This document shows, in pieces, positions 41,886 to 51,196 of a stretch of 64,000 nt of DNA. The translations under genes were made by a program, and so were the position numbers. Source of the DNA: Nanogingivalis sp963517825 (GTDB lineage Bacteria > Patescibacteriota > Saccharimonadia > Saccharimonadales > Saccharimonadaceae); the NCBI GenBank assembly GCA_963517825.1, contig CAUQGB010000001.1:191176-255175 (forward strand), read 5' to 3'. The notes under the pieces were generated by a model. It did not search any database. It was given only the letters and a program-made list of their open reading frames with translations, and had not been told where the DNA came from. Within the stretch, counting starts at the first letter, position 1. Every line of letters starts with the position of its first letter.

Positions 41886-42885
41886 GAATAGGAAAGAACT
41901 ACCAGAAGAAGTTTTAAATGAAGAGGGTGTTGTCGACGCAACGCTTTCTCTTGATGATTTCGAACCGGATTTTGACGATCTTGCGGTTGAGGATGAAGAA
42001 GATATTACAGAAGAAGACTTATTAAGTGGAACTTACACTGATGACATAACAGATGATAGCGTTCGAATGTATCTTCGTGAAATCGGCAAAATTCCGCTTC
42101 TTTCGCTCGAAAAAGAAACTGAGCTTGCTGAAAAAGCAATGCAGGGAGATCGTCGCGCAAAAGATAAAATGGCTGAAGCAAATATGCGTCTAGTTGTTTC
42201 AATCGCAAAAAGATACTCTGGCCGTGGTTTGGAATTACTCGATTTGATTCAAGAGGGAAATACGGGGCTTCTTCGTGCGGTTGATAAATTCGACCCAAGT
42301 AAAGGTTTTAAATTCTCAACTTATGCAACTTGGTGGATTCGCCAGGCAATTACGCGTGCGATTGCTGATCAGGCTCGAACGATTCGAATTCCTGTTCACA
42401 TGGTTGAAACAATCAATAAACTTATGCGAACTTCTCGCCGATTGACGCAAGAATTAAACCGTGAGCCAACCAACCAAGAACTCGCTAAAGAAATGGATAT
42501 GGATGTTGAAAAAATTGAATATATCCAGAAGATTAAGCAAGATATTACTTCGCTAGATGCAGGAATTGGTCGCGACGGAGAAGAAGGTGAAGAATCGACA
42601 CTTGGTGATTTTATTGAAGATGAAGATACTGCCAGCCCAGAAGAATCTGCAACAGTTCAGCTTTTGAAAGAGCAGGTTCGTGAAATTCTTTCAACACTTT
42701 CCGATCGTGAACGAAAAATTCTTGAAATGCGTTTTGGTTTAAATGGCACGAAAAGCCACACGCTTGAAGAAGTTGGTCTTGAATTTGCGGTTACTCGTGA
42801 GCGAATTCGTCAAATTGAAGCTAAGGCTTTAATGAAATTAAAAAAGCATAAAGATTCAAAAAAACTTCACGAATATTTGGATTAA
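41872..42885 (+). CDS. rpoD: RNA polymerase primary sigma factor (sigma-70)
   Basis: 337 aa from a GTG at 41872, with AAGGAG well placed inside the end of dnaG. An acidic N-terminal part (about 60 residues) replaces region 1.1; regions 1.2-2.4 (DDSVRMYLREIGKIPLLS, ANMRLVVSIAKRYSGRGLEL, KGFKFSTYATWWIRQAITRA), 3 and 4 (ILEMRFGLNGTKSHTLEEVG, VTRERIRQIEAKALMKLK) are complete. The TATAAT/TTGACA elements across the window agree with this factor. The region 1.1 loss and the short size fit a reduced genome. Confidence 0.96.
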   Translation: MAKGKNRKELPEEVLNEEGVVDATLSLDDFEPDFDDLAVEDEEDITEEDLLSGTYTDDITDDSVRMYLREIGKIPLLSLEKETELAEKAMQGDRRAKDKMAEANMRLVVSIAKRYSGRGLELLDLIQEGNTGLLRAVDKFDPSKGFKFSTYATWWIRQAITRAIADQARTIRIPVHMVETINKLMRTSRRLTQELNREPTNQELAKEMDMDVEKIEYIQKIKQDITSLDAGIGRDGEEGEESTLGDFIEDEDTASPEESATVQLLKEQVREILSTLSDRERKILEMRFGLNGTKSHTLEEVGLEFAVTRERIRQIEAKALMKLKKHKDSKKLHEYLD

Positions 42886-42906
42886 AAGTTTTAAGGAAAG
42901 GTTAAG

Positions 42907-43551
42907 ATGAAGGAAAAACTTATACGAATTGCACCAATTTTATTGATTATTGCAATTGCAATTCTTTCGATTATTACGGTCGTAACAATTGTTAACACAT
43001 TTATTAATGGTGGAAATAGTTCAGATCAGGTCCAACAGGCGAACAATGAAACTTCGAAAGAAGATAATTCGCCTTCAAGTAAAGAATTGTTAAGCGCTGA
43101 TCAAAACCGCAGTGTTAAAATGGTGGTTCGTGGGCCGATTGTTGCACAAGAGAATTTTCGTTCTTACACGGTTGAGGTTTCACCAAAATTTCGAAAACTC
43201 ACAACTTACAAAGGTTATCTTGGTGAAGTAATTAAAGAGGTTAAGCTTGACAATAATGCTGAATCTTACACACAATTCGTGAATGCTTTAAATAAAGCTA
43301 ATATGATGAAAGGAACTCCTTTTAGCGGCGAGGCAGATGATTTAGCTGGCGTTTGTGCTACTGGCCATCTTTATGATTTTTCGATGCTAAAAGATGATAA
43401 AACTGAAAAACACCTCTGGACTTCAACTTGCTCGGGTTCAAAAGGCTCACTTATTGCAAATACAAGACAATTGCAAAATTTGTTCATTGCGCAAGTTCCT
43501 GGACATGAGCAAATCGTTCGCGATCTTGGAATAAATGAAGTTAAACGATAA
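42907..43551 (+). CDS. Exported, membrane-anchored protein of unknown function
   Basis: 214 aa. One N-terminal membrane helix (about 8-32), a Ser/Asn/Glu-rich linker and an extracytoplasmic domain of about 145 residues with SVKMVVRGPIVAQENFRSYT, LTTYKGYLGEVIKEV and two Cys (GVCATGHLYDF, TSTCSGSKG) that could pair. No family recognised. AAGGAAAGG before the ATG; 21 bp after rpoD, so probably in the same operon. It overlaps the next gene by 17 bp. Confidence 0.65.
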   Translation: MKEKLIRIAPILLIIAIAILSIITVVTIVNTFINGGNSSDQVQQANNETSKEDNSPSSKELLSADQNRSVKMVVRGPIVAQENFRSYTVEVSPKFRKLTTYKGYLGEVIKEVKLDNNAESYTQFVNALNKANMMKGTPFSGEADDLAGVCATGHLYDFSMLKDDKTEKHLWTSTCSGSKGSLIANTRQLQNLFIAQVPGHEQIVRDLGINEVKR

Positions 43552-43969
43552 AGTTTTAATTTTTGATTGTTTCGGAGTGCTGGTTTTTCGCCAGCCTTCT
43601 TCAAAGCATCTTTTTGAGTATGTTTGGCAAAAAGATCAAAAAATATTGAATTTTATTCTAAAAAATAAAGCTAAAGGTTCGAAAATTGGCGTTTTATCTA
43701 ATGTCGCACAATATCAATTTAATCAGCTTTTTTCTAAAGAGGAGCAGGAAGAGCTCTTTGATTTCTTAGTACTCTCGGGCGAGGTTGGTTTTTCGAAACC
43801 TTCGAAAGAGATTTTCGAAATTGCAATTGATAAAAGTGAGGCTTGTTTAAATGAAATTTACTTTTTTGATGATTCTTTGCAAAATGTTGAAGTTGCTAAG
43901 AAACTTGGAATAAACGCATTTTTATATCAAAATTGGAATGAATTTTCGAAAGAATTTAAGGAGGAATAA
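43535..43969 (+). CDS. HAD-like hydrolase, cap-less, with altered nucleophile motif
   Basis: 144 aa, shorter than usual HAD phosphatases (about 200) because the cap is nearly absent. Motif I reads VLIFDCFGVLV: the first Asp is kept, but the position of the second Asp (the general acid/base) is Phe. Motif II is IGVLSN, motif III GFSKPSKEIF with Lys, motif IV YFFDDS. The altered motif suggests weak or different activity, or a binding role. Overlaps its upstream neighbour and is coupled to mutM (TAATG). Confidence 0.75.
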   Translation: MKLNDKVLIFDCFGVLVFRQPSSKHLFEYVWQKDQKILNFILKNKAKGSKIGVLSNVAQYQFNQLFSKEEQEELFDFLVLSGEVGFSKPSKEIFEIAIDKSEACLNEIYFFDDSLQNVEVAKKLGINAFLYQNWNEFSKEFKEE

Positions 43970-44850
43970 TGCCAGAATTACCGGAAGTTGAAACAGTTGT
44001 AAAGGGCTTGAATCGACTAATTTTAAAAAAGAAAATTTCGAAAGTTAAACGCGATTGGCCTAAAAGTTTTCCGAATGCTGAAAGAGATGTTCAGGATTTT
44101 ATGATTGGTGCTGAAATTTCGAATGTTCGCCGCCGCGGAAAAGCTATAATTATTGAACTAGAGAATGGTTGGTCGCTTGTAACGCACCTTCGAATGACAG
44201 GTCAAATGGTTTATCATGGCGAAGAAAACTGGGGCGCAGGGCATCCAAATGAGGATTTTTTGAATGATCTTCCAAATAAATCAACAAGAGTTGAGATTGA
44301 TTTTGAAGATGAAACCAAATTATTTTTTAATGACCAGCGAAAATTTGGCTATATGAAACTATTACCAATACCAGAAATTGAAAATTTGCCATTTTTTCAA
44401 AAGCTTGGTCCTGAACCTCTTGAGGATAATTTTACGGTTGAAATTTTAAAAAATCGTCTTTCGAAAAAACAAAATAGTATGATAAAACCTGCAATTTTGG
44501 AACAAAGTGTTATTGCCGGTGTTGGAAATATTTATGCTGATGAGGCTTTGTGGCGAGCAAAAATTCACCCTGAAACTAGAATTAAAGATTTTTCAAACGA
44601 AGATTTTGTGAATTTGCATGAGGCGATTCGTTTTGTGATGAATGAATCGATTAAAAGAGGTGGATCAACCGACCGAAATTATGTTAATGCAGATGGCTCA
44701 CGCGGAAATTATTTAAATTATGCCGCCGTTTATCATAAAGATGGCGAGCCTTGTAGACGCTGCGGAACAGAAATATCAAAAATTCGTGTTGGTGGTAGAG
44801 GAACACATTTTTGCACAAATTGCCAAAAAATTAAAGGTAGCGAAAACTGA
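43969..44850 (+). CDS. mutM: Formamidopyrimidine-DNA glycosylase
   Basis: 293 aa. The mature N-terminus PELPEVETVVKGLN supplies the catalytic Pro and Glu; THLRMTGQM, NDQRKFGYMKL, QSVIAGVGNIYADEALWRAK and RGGSTDRNYVNADGSRGNY are typical; a C-terminal zinc finger C-R-R-C...C-T-N-C is present. It removes 8-oxoguanine and related lesions. AAGGAGG before the ATG; the stop TGA overlaps the holA start. Confidence 0.95.
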   Translation: MPELPEVETVVKGLNRLILKKKISKVKRDWPKSFPNAERDVQDFMIGAEISNVRRRGKAIIIELENGWSLVTHLRMTGQMVYHGEENWGAGHPNEDFLNDLPNKSTRVEIDFEDETKLFFNDQRKFGYMKLLPIPEIENLPFFQKLGPEPLEDNFTVEILKNRLSKKQNSMIKPAILEQSVIAGVGNIYADEALWRAKIHPETRIKDFSNEDFVNLHEAIRFVMNESIKRGGSTDRNYVNADGSRGNYLNYAAVYHKDGEPCRRCGTEISKIRVGGRGTHFCTNCQKIKGSEN

Positions 44851-45806
44851 TGATTGGTGGAAAAACAACAATTCTTTATGGTGATAATTCTTATGAACGC
44901 ACTGCTCAGCTCGCTAAAATGAAGATTGATGCTGAAAGATCTAGTTTTGAAATTCAAAAAAGTAACTCTGACGAGCTTTCGAAGAGTGATTTTTTGAGTT
45001 TAATTTGTGGCGTTAGTTTGTTATCTGAAAAACGTTTTGTTTATATCCGAAATTTGAGCGAAAACTCAGAAATTTGGCAGAATTTATCTGAAATTTTACC
45101 AAGAATTTCAACCGATGTTCATCTTTGTTTAATTGAAGATAAAATTGATAAGCGCTCAGTTGTTTATAAGGCGATTTCGAAAATTGTTGAATTATATGAA
45201 TTTAAGAATTTAACTGCAAGAGATTCGAAAAATTTGGCAGAGTTTGCACGACTTTTTGCAAAAAAACAAGGTTTGTCGCTTGATAATAAAACGGCGAGTT
45301 TTTTGATTTCTTGGGTTGGTGTTGATGAATGGCGAATACGTGACGCAATCAAAAAAATAGCGTTAATTGGCGAGGCTAATGAACAAAATATTCTTGAATT
45401 TGTTCCGCAAAATATTGAGAGCAATGCATTTGCAATTATCGAAATGATGTTTTTGGGTGATATTTTGAAGTTGCAAGAAGAGTTTTCGAAATTAAAAATT
45501 ACAGATGGCGAAGATGGAGCTTTTCGCTTTTTAGGAATGATTTCAACACAAATTTTTAATTTAGCAGCTTTAAAAATCGGTAAAAATATTGGGAAAGCTA
45601 CGGCAGAAATTGCTAAAGAAATCGGTGCGAATACTTGGGCTTTAGGAAAAATGGAGAATTTTGTGCAAAATCTGAGTGAAAGCCAACTTGCTGAGATTGT
45701 TTCAAAATTCACGCAGGTAGATGAAATTATTAAAACTGAAAGTATTGATCCTTGGAATTTAGTTGAGTCAACAATTCTTGAAATTGCTAGCAAATTAAAG
45801 AGTTAA
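44850..45806 (+). CDS. holA: DNA polymerase III delta subunit
   Basis: 318 aa, normal size. The N-terminal P-loop-like segment TTILYGDNSYERTAQLAKMK, FLSLICGVSLLSEKRFVYIR, a degenerate AAA+ middle and the helical collar EGAFRFLGMISTQIFNLAAL-like region match HolA. It opens the beta clamp as part of the clamp loader. Coupled to mutM by a TGATG overlap. Confidence 0.85.
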   Translation: MIGGKTTILYGDNSYERTAQLAKMKIDAERSSFEIQKSNSDELSKSDFLSLICGVSLLSEKRFVYIRNLSENSEIWQNLSEILPRISTDVHLCLIEDKIDKRSVVYKAISKIVELYEFKNLTARDSKNLAEFARLFAKKQGLSLDNKTASFLISWVGVDEWRIRDAIKKIALIGEANEQNILEFVPQNIESNAFAIIEMMFLGDILKLQEEFSKLKITDGEDGAFRFLGMISTQIFNLAALKIGKNIGKATAEIAKEIGANTWALGKMENFVQNLSESQLAEIVSKFTQVDEIIKTESIDPWNLVESTILEIASKLKS

Positions 45807-45852
45807 AAATAGTTTTCGAAAAAACATTTTTGTGATATAATATAAATTGATT

Positions 45853-48117
45853 ATGGCTAAAAAACAAGTAAAATCAACAAAAGGTAAATCTAAAAAAGTT
45901 TCAGCTCCAAAACAAAGTGTTTTGCCAGCTGGTTTTTGGGCACAGGTTGGCGCAGTCATTTTGATTGCTTTTTCACTTTTTCTTGTTTTAAGCTGGTTTG
46001 GCGCTGGCGGTTCAGCATTGGTTGCAATTCATAAAGTACTTCTTGGGCTTATGGGCTGGGCAACTTTCTTTTTGCCCGCAGTTCTAATTTTTATTGCTGT
46101 TGAAATCTTTCGTGACGAGCAAAATAGATTTCCAATTTTAAACACTTTTGGGTTAATTCTAATTTTAATTTGGCTAAGTGGATTTTTTGGTCTATTTAAA
46201 ACTTCGGCTGGTATTCATTATGGAGGTTGGAGCGGAGAAGTTTCGAATAAAATTATGCTAGCAATGGTTAATTCAATGGTGGCAGCAATTATTTATCTTT
46301 TGTTAATTTCAATTACGCTTCTTTCGATTTTACGAGTTTCACCAATCGTGGTGATTAAAAAGATTGGAGAAATGCTTAAAACTAGCGATTTTGCCAATGA
46401 ATCTAAAAATGCCAAGGTTTTCGAAAAAGCTAAAGAATCAATGCTATTGAAAAAAGTTAACGATTCTGCTGAAGAAAAACCAGAAATTAAACTAAATGCT
46501 GGCGTTGCGGTATTAGACAAAAAATCACAAGAAAAAGATGAGCCAAAAGAGAAAAAAGGCTTGATGCGAATTTCAAAGAAGCTGGAGAAGGTTTCGAAAG
46601 AAGAAACCAAAAAACCAGAAAATACTGGGCATATTTTTGATGATTCGAAATGGAAAGTGCCAGATTTTAGTTTACTTGAGCAATCGCAAGCTCCTGCTGA
46701 TGCTGGTGATGTTGAGCAAAATGCACGCACAATTAAGAATACTTTGAGTGAATTTAATATTGAAGTTGAAATGGAAGCCGCAAATATTGGCCCAAGAGTA
46801 ACTCAATATACTTTAGTTCCGCAAAGTGGCGTTAAATTAAGCAGAATTGAAAATCTTAGTGATAACATCGCTCTAAATTTGGCGGCTGAAGCGATTCGCG
46901 TTGAAGCTCCAATTCCAGGAAAACGTGCAGTTGGTATTGAAATTCCAAATCTGAAGTCGGCCGATGTGCGGCTTTATAGTGTTTTAGATTCGAAGGAGTG
47001 GAAAAACTCACACGACCCGCTAACTTTTGCAATAGGTAAAGATATTTCTGGTCATCCAGTTGTTGGAAATTTGGCAAAAATGCCACATCTTTTGATTGCT
47101 GGTCAAACTGGTTCAGGAAAATCCGTAATGATGAACGCACTTTTAACGAGTTTACTTTATCGCCATTCACCAAGCGAATTGAAGTTAATTATGGTTGATC
47201 CAAAAGTTGTAGAAATGACCGCTTATGAAGATATTCCACACCTTTTAACGCCAATTATTAATGATTCTGAAAAAGCACTCTCAGCTCTTCGCTGGGCAGT
47301 GAACGAAATGGAGCGGCGCTATCGTGTTTTAGCTGATGAAAAAATTAAAGAAATCAAGAGCTATAATAAGCATGTAATTTCGAAAAACGAAAAAATTAAG
47401 AAGAACACATCAGAAGGGGAAGAGCCAAAACTTCTTGAGCCTTTGCCATATATCGTAATTGTGGTTGATGAGCTTGCTGACTTGATGATGGCAGCATCAA
47501 AAGATGTTGAAGCTATGATTGTGCGAATTGCCCAAAAAGCACGCGCAGTTGGAATTCATCTTGTTCTTGCAACTCAAAAACCAGTTGTTAGCGTTGTTAC
47601 AGGATTAATTAAAGGTAATGTACCAAGCCGTATTGCGTTTAAGGTTGCTGCAAATGGCGATTCTCGAACGATTCTTGACCGTGGTGGCGCTGAAAAACTT
47701 CTTGGTTATGGTGATATGCTTTTCTATATGAATGGAGCTTCTAATTTGAAGCGTGTTCAGGGTGCTTGGGTAACTGATGAGGAGGTATTACGAGTGACTA
47801 ATTTTATTCGTTCTCAAGGACCTCCACAATATAATGATGAAGTTATTTCTCAACCAGTTCAAATGTCGAGCTCGATGGGGGGAGTTGTAATGAATGGCGG
47901 AAGTTCTTCAGCTGACGAAACCTTCGAAACGGCTGCAAGAATCGTTATTGAAGCTCGAAAAGCCTCAACCAGCTACTTGCAGCGCAGGCTCGGGATTGGC
48001 TACAGTCGTGCTGCAAAATTAATTGATGATATGGAAGAAAAAGGAATCGTTGGCCCGCCAAATGGTTCAAAGCCACGCCAAGTGCTTGTTTCTAGCTATG
48101 AAGAAATCGGTGAATAA
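45853..48117 (+). CDS. ftsK: DNA translocase FtsK/SpoIIIE
   Basis: 754 aa from the ATG at 45853; a TTG six bases upstream is less likely. A basic N-terminus, four to five membrane helices (about 25-190), a charged linker, then the motor: AGQTGSGKSVMMNALLTSLL (Walker A), YIVIVVDELADLMMAASKD (Walker B), ARAVGIHLVLATQKP, and a C-terminal gamma winged-helix domain (ASTSYLQRRLGIGYSRAAKL). It pumps chromosomal DNA through the septum. TGTGATATAAT ends 11 bases before the ATG. A terminator stem uses the last codons. Confidence 0.95.
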   Translation: MAKKQVKSTKGKSKKVSAPKQSVLPAGFWAQVGAVILIAFSLFLVLSWFGAGGSALVAIHKVLLGLMGWATFFLPAVLIFIAVEIFRDEQNRFPILNTFGLILILIWLSGFFGLFKTSAGIHYGGWSGEVSNKIMLAMVNSMVAAIIYLLLISITLLSILRVSPIVVIKKIGEMLKTSDFANESKNAKVFEKAKESMLLKKVNDSAEEKPEIKLNAGVAVLDKKSQEKDEPKEKKGLMRISKKLEKVSKEETKKPENTGHIFDDSKWKVPDFSLLEQSQAPADAGDVEQNARTIKNTLSEFNIEVEMEAANIGPRVTQYTLVPQSGVKLSRIENLSDNIALNLAAEAIRVEAPIPGKRAVGIEIPNLKSADVRLYSVLDSKEWKNSHDPLTFAIGKDISGHPVVGNLAKMPHLLIAGQTGSGKSVMMNALLTSLLYRHSPSELKLIMVDPKVVEMTAYEDIPHLLTPIINDSEKALSALRWAVNEMERRYRVLADEKIKEIKSYNKHVISKNEKIKKNTSEGEEPKLLEPLPYIVIVVDELADLMMAASKDVEAMIVRIAQKARAVGIHLVLATQKPVVSVVTGLIKGNVPSRIAFKVAANGDSRTILDRGGAEKLLGYGDMLFYMNGASNLKRVQGAWVTDEEVLRVTNFIRSQGPPQYNDEVISQPVQMSSSMGGVVMNGGSSSADETFETAARIVIEARKASTSYLQRRLGIGYSRAAKLIDDMEEKGIVGPPNGSKPRQVLVSSYEEIGE

Positions 48118-48133
48118 TTCGCCGATTTTTTTG
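48105..48133 (+). terminator. Terminator overlapping the end of ftsK
   Basis: AATCGG / CCGATT stem spanning the stop codon, then TTTTTT; a TTTTCGAAAAT site follows. Confidence 0.65.
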
Positions 48134-48220
48134 TTTTCGAAAATCTCAATATCTATTATTTTACTTTAAAATATGATAAAATGGGTTAAATATATTAACG
48201 GAGGTTTTATTTTTTAATTT

Positions 48221-50146
48221 ATGGTAAAAAAAGAAGCAAACACTGATTTGTGGGTTTACGATTTATTGAAGGAAGCTAAAATTAGTGAAAATTTTACTGC
48301 GCAAGGAAGTGATATTAAAGAAATTAACGAAGCTTTACAAACGGCTTCGAAACGTGGAACTGGAAAGGTTGGCTTTCCTGAATATGTTGGCGTAGTTAAA
48401 AATTTTTTGGTTGTGATTGAAGATAAAGCTAATACTTATAAGCACGCAAATTTTAATGAAAATGAAATTATTAGTGAAGATGTTGCTAGTATATGTGATT
48501 ATGCAGTGAATGGTGCTTTGTTTTATGGAAAACATTTGGCTAAAAATACAAGCTATTCTGAAGTTATTGCGCTTGGAATTAGCGGGAATGATAAAATCCA
48601 TAAAATTACACCAATCTATATTAATGACCGTGGAGATTATAAAATTCTTGATGAAGTTGAAACGCTAATCTCGTTTAGTGAAACAAATATTAATGAATAT
48701 TATACAAAAGAAATTCTCAAAGAAAACACCGACAAAGAAAAAGAGACTGCCGAAATTTTAAAAGATGCAAGTATTCTGCATGAAGACCTTCGAAATTACG
48801 GAAACTTAGAAGAGAAGAATAAGCCTTTGGTAGTTTCGGGGATTTTGCTAGCACTTCGAGAAATTGAACATAGGAATTTTAGTATTGAAAATCTCAACGG
48901 CGACCAACAAAAAACCGATGGGCAAAAAATATATGATGCGATTGAGGCCAATCTTGGGCGTGCTAATGTTTCACCACAAGTTAAAAAGAATAAGCTTCTA
49001 AGCCAGTTTTCAATAATTAAAGATAATGTAAAAATTAATGAAATCAACCCAATGCTCGGTAAAACTCCACTAAAGCATTTCACTGAGTTTTTATATAATA
49101 GCATTTATCATAGTTTACTTTATAATAACTCGGCAGAAGATTATTTGGGGCGTTTTTACGGTGAATTTATGTCTTATAGCGGTGGTGATGGACAAAACCT
49201 AGGAATAGTTTTAACACCAAAACATATCACTGAACTTTTTTGCGATTTACTCGAGCTAAAACCAAGTGATAAAATTCTTGACCCTTGTTGTGGAACAGCA
49301 GGATTTTTAATCGCGGCAATGCACGATATGGTAAATCAAACTAAAGATGAAGCCGAAATTAAACATATTAAAAAACATCAACTTTTTGGAATTGAAGAAC
49401 AATCTTATATGTTCACTATCGCAACTACAAATATGATTTTGCGTGGTGATGGTAAGAGTAATTTAGAGAATGAAGATTTCTTGCTTCAAAATCCGGCACA
49501 GTTACAGCTAAAAAGCTGCAATGTTGGAATGATGAATCCACCATATTCAATGGGCTCAAAGCAAAACTCAAATCTTTATGAAATTAACTTCACTAAGCAC
49601 TTGCTTGACTCTTTGGTTGAAGATGGGCGCGCCGCGGTTATTGTGCCTCAAAGCACCTTTACTGGTAAAACTAAGGATGAACAAAAAATCAAAGAAGAAA
49701 TTTTTAAAAAACACACTCTTGAAGGTGTAATAACTTTAAATAAAAATACTTTTTATGGTGTTGGTACTAATCCTTGTATTGCGATTTTTACGGCGCACAA
49801 TAAACACCCTAAAAACAAAGTTTGCAAATTTATTAATTTTGAAAACGATGGTTATATCGTAAGCAAACACATTGGTCTTATTGATGATGGCTCGCATAAA
49901 GATAAAAAACAGCATTTGCTTGATGTTTGGTCTGGTAAGAACCAAGCACCAACCAAGTTTTGCGTTGAAACAACTGTTGAGCCAGCCGATGAATGGTTGC
50001 ACTCGTTCTATTATTTTAACGATGAAATTCCAAGCGAAGAGGATTTTCGAAAAACTATTGCCGATTATTTAACATTCGAAGTGAATATGATAACGCATGG
50101 GCGCGGATATTTATTTGTGGTTGAAAGCGAGAAGGAAGATGAGTAG
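48221..50146 (+). CDS. BcgI-like fused nuclease-methyltransferase subunit of a type IIB/I-like RM system
   Basis: 641 aa. The N-terminal 140 residues look like a PD-(D/E)xK nuclease: GFPEYVGVV (Glu 54) then NFLVVIEDKA (Glu 67, Lys 69). The rest is an adenine-N6 methyltransferase of the HsdM type: motif I ILDPCCGTAGFLIAA (354-361) and motif IV MNPPYSMGS (439-442), with VPQSTFTGKTKDEQ. The fusion and length agree with BcgI-type RM subunits (about 640 aa), which cut on both sides of a split recognition sequence defined by a separate S subunit. GGAGG lies 16 bases before the ATG, an unusually long distance. It overlaps the S gene by eight bases. Confidence 0.82.
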   Translation: MVKKEANTDLWVYDLLKEAKISENFTAQGSDIKEINEALQTASKRGTGKVGFPEYVGVVKNFLVVIEDKANTYKHANFNENEIISEDVASICDYAVNGALFYGKHLAKNTSYSEVIALGISGNDKIHKITPIYINDRGDYKILDEVETLISFSETNINEYYTKEILKENTDKEKETAEILKDASILHEDLRNYGNLEEKNKPLVVSGILLALREIEHRNFSIENLNGDQQKTDGQKIYDAIEANLGRANVSPQVKKNKLLSQFSIIKDNVKINEINPMLGKTPLKHFTEFLYNSIYHSLLYNNSAEDYLGRFYGEFMSYSGGDGQNLGIVLTPKHITELFCDLLELKPSDKILDPCCGTAGFLIAAMHDMVNQTKDEAEIKHIKKHQLFGIEEQSYMFTIATTNMILRGDGKSNLENEDFLLQNPAQLQLKSCNVGMMNPPYSMGSKQNSNLYEINFTKHLLDSLVEDGRAAVIVPQSTFTGKTKDEQKIKEEIFKKHTLEGVITLNKNTFYGVGTNPCIAIFTAHNKHPKNKVCKFINFENDGYIVSKHIGLIDDGSHKDKKQHLLDVWSGKNQAPTKFCVETTVEPADEWLHSFYYFNDEIPSEEDFRKTIADYLTFEVNMITHGRGYLFVVESEKEDE

Positions 50147-50669
50147 GTTGAGTTTGGATAATGTGGGGTGGGGTGAGTTTTATCTATCTGATATATTTGA
50201 TTTTATTGAAAGAGGTAGACGTCTCAAGATTTCTGATAGAGAGGAAGGTTTAGTTCCTTTTGTTACAGCTGGTGAAAGCTTGAATGGGGTTAGTTCGTTT
50301 GTGAATAATGAAAAACACAAAATCTATGAAAACGGTATAACTATAGACATGTTTGGAAATGCCTTTTTTCAAAAAGGAATTTTTAAATGTGATGACAATA
50401 TAACTGTTCTGAAAAACCAGAAATTTAATGATGAAATTTATCTATTCTTAACTTCGAGATTGAATATTTTAAAACAGAAATACTCATATGGAAAACAGCT
50501 CAGGCCTAATAGATTATGTAGAGATAAATTGGTTCTTCCTATTGACTCAAACGGTAACCCTAACTGGCAATTTATGGAAGACTATGTCAAACAAGAAATG
50601 CAAGCACAAAGCCAGTGCGTGGTTTCGTATTATGAAAACAAGCTCCTCAAGTTAGGGGGGGGGTACTAG
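50139..50669 (+). CDS. Specificity subunit, first target-recognition segment (ends at G9 tract)
   Basis: 176 aa from the ATG at 50139 (GAAGGAAG upstream), overlapping the end of the RM gene. One target-recognition domain (GWGEFYLSDIFDFIERGRRL ... PFVTAGESLNGVSSF ... YSYGKQLRPNRLCRDKLVLP) and a conserved helical end (NGNPNWQFMEDYVKQEMQAQ). The frame stops with GGGY just after a run of nine G. With ten or seven G the frame would continue into the next segment and give a two-domain subunit of about 350 aa, close to the size of BcgI S (about 340). In the present state it is a half-subunit, which might dimerise. Confidence 0.8.
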   Translation: MSRLSLDNVGWGEFYLSDIFDFIERGRRLKISDREEGLVPFVTAGESLNGVSSFVNNEKHKIYENGITIDMFGNAFFQKGIFKCDDNITVLKNQKFNDEIYLFLTSRLNILKQKYSYGKQLRPNRLCRDKLVLPIDSNGNPNWQFMEDYVKQEMQAQSQCVVSYYENKLLKLGGGY

Positions 50670-51196
50670 ATTTAGAGGTTGAATGGAAAGAATTTAAGGT
50701 TAAAGATTTATTTAAAGTTAAACCTGTAAAAGGCAAGTCGATAACACACTATAAAGAAGGAGAAATCCCCTACATAACTACTTCTTCAGTAGATAACGGT
50801 TTAAATAATTTTATTGATACAGAAGATAATATAAGTTTGAAGAAATGTATTTCTATAGACCCGATTGGAGGGAAATCATTTTTTCACGAGTATGATTTTG
50901 TGGGACGCGGAGGAGCAGGCTCAGCGATAAACTTACTGTACAACAACGCCTTAGATGAATATTCAGGATTATTTATTTGTAAAATGTTGGAAAGTAGTTC
51001 ATTTTCTAAAGCCTCGTATGGAGTTCAGTTGAATGGCGATAGGTTAAAAAATTTAAAACTACTCCTTCCAACCGACAAAAACGGCAATCCAAACTGGCAA
51101 TATATGAGCAACTTTATTAAAAAACTAGAAAAAGAGAACATAGAAAAAACACTTGAGCATATATATATATATATATATGATAGCAAAGAAGCTTAA
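50654..51196 (+). CDS. Specificity subunit, second target-recognition segment (out of frame in this sequence)
   Basis: An open frame with no good start codon runs from the G tract (G-G-V-L-D-L-E-V-E-W-K-E-F-K-V) to TAA at 51196, about 180 codons. It is a full recognition domain: EWKEFKVKDLFKVKPVKGKS, IPYITTSSVDNGLNNFI, SYGVQLNGDRLKNLKLLLP and the same end motif NGNPNWQYMSNFIKKLEKEN. It is expressed only as a fusion with the first segment after a G-tract change. Its last codons read through an (AT)10 tract (IYIYIY). Confidence 0.75.
   Translation, partial: RGGVLDLEVEWKEFKVKDLFKVKPVKGKSITHYKEGEIPYITTSSVDNGLNNFIDTEDNISLKKCISIDPIGGKSFFHEYDFVGRGGAGSAINLLYNNALDEYSGLFICKMLESSSFSKASYGVQLNGDRLKNLKLLLPTDKNGNPNWQYMSNFIKKLEKENIEKTLEHIYIYIYDSKEA
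50655..50663 (+). repeat. G9 homopolymer tract in the specificity gene
   Basis: Nine consecutive G inside the S gene of an AT-rich genome, exactly at the junction between the first and second recognition segments. The upstream frame has GGG GGG GGG TAC TAG; adding one G gives GGG GGG GGG GTA CTA GAT and opens the second segment. Confidence 0.9.
51159..51178 (+). repeat. (AT)10 dinucleotide tract between second and third specificity segments
   Basis: Ten AT units. In the present length the second segment ends D-S-K-E-A-stop. With 11 (or 8) units the frame would continue ...IYIYIY-MIAKKLKKQYSF into the third segment. Confidence 0.85.

Noticed and set aside
44840..44860. TGA recoded to Gly or Trp as in some CPR lineages
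   Set aside because: TGA ends mutM exactly where the family ends and overlaps the holA start; Trp codons are TGG throughout.
50683..50700. ATG just after the G9 tract as a start for the second S segment
   Set aside because: It is in the wrong frame for the second segment.
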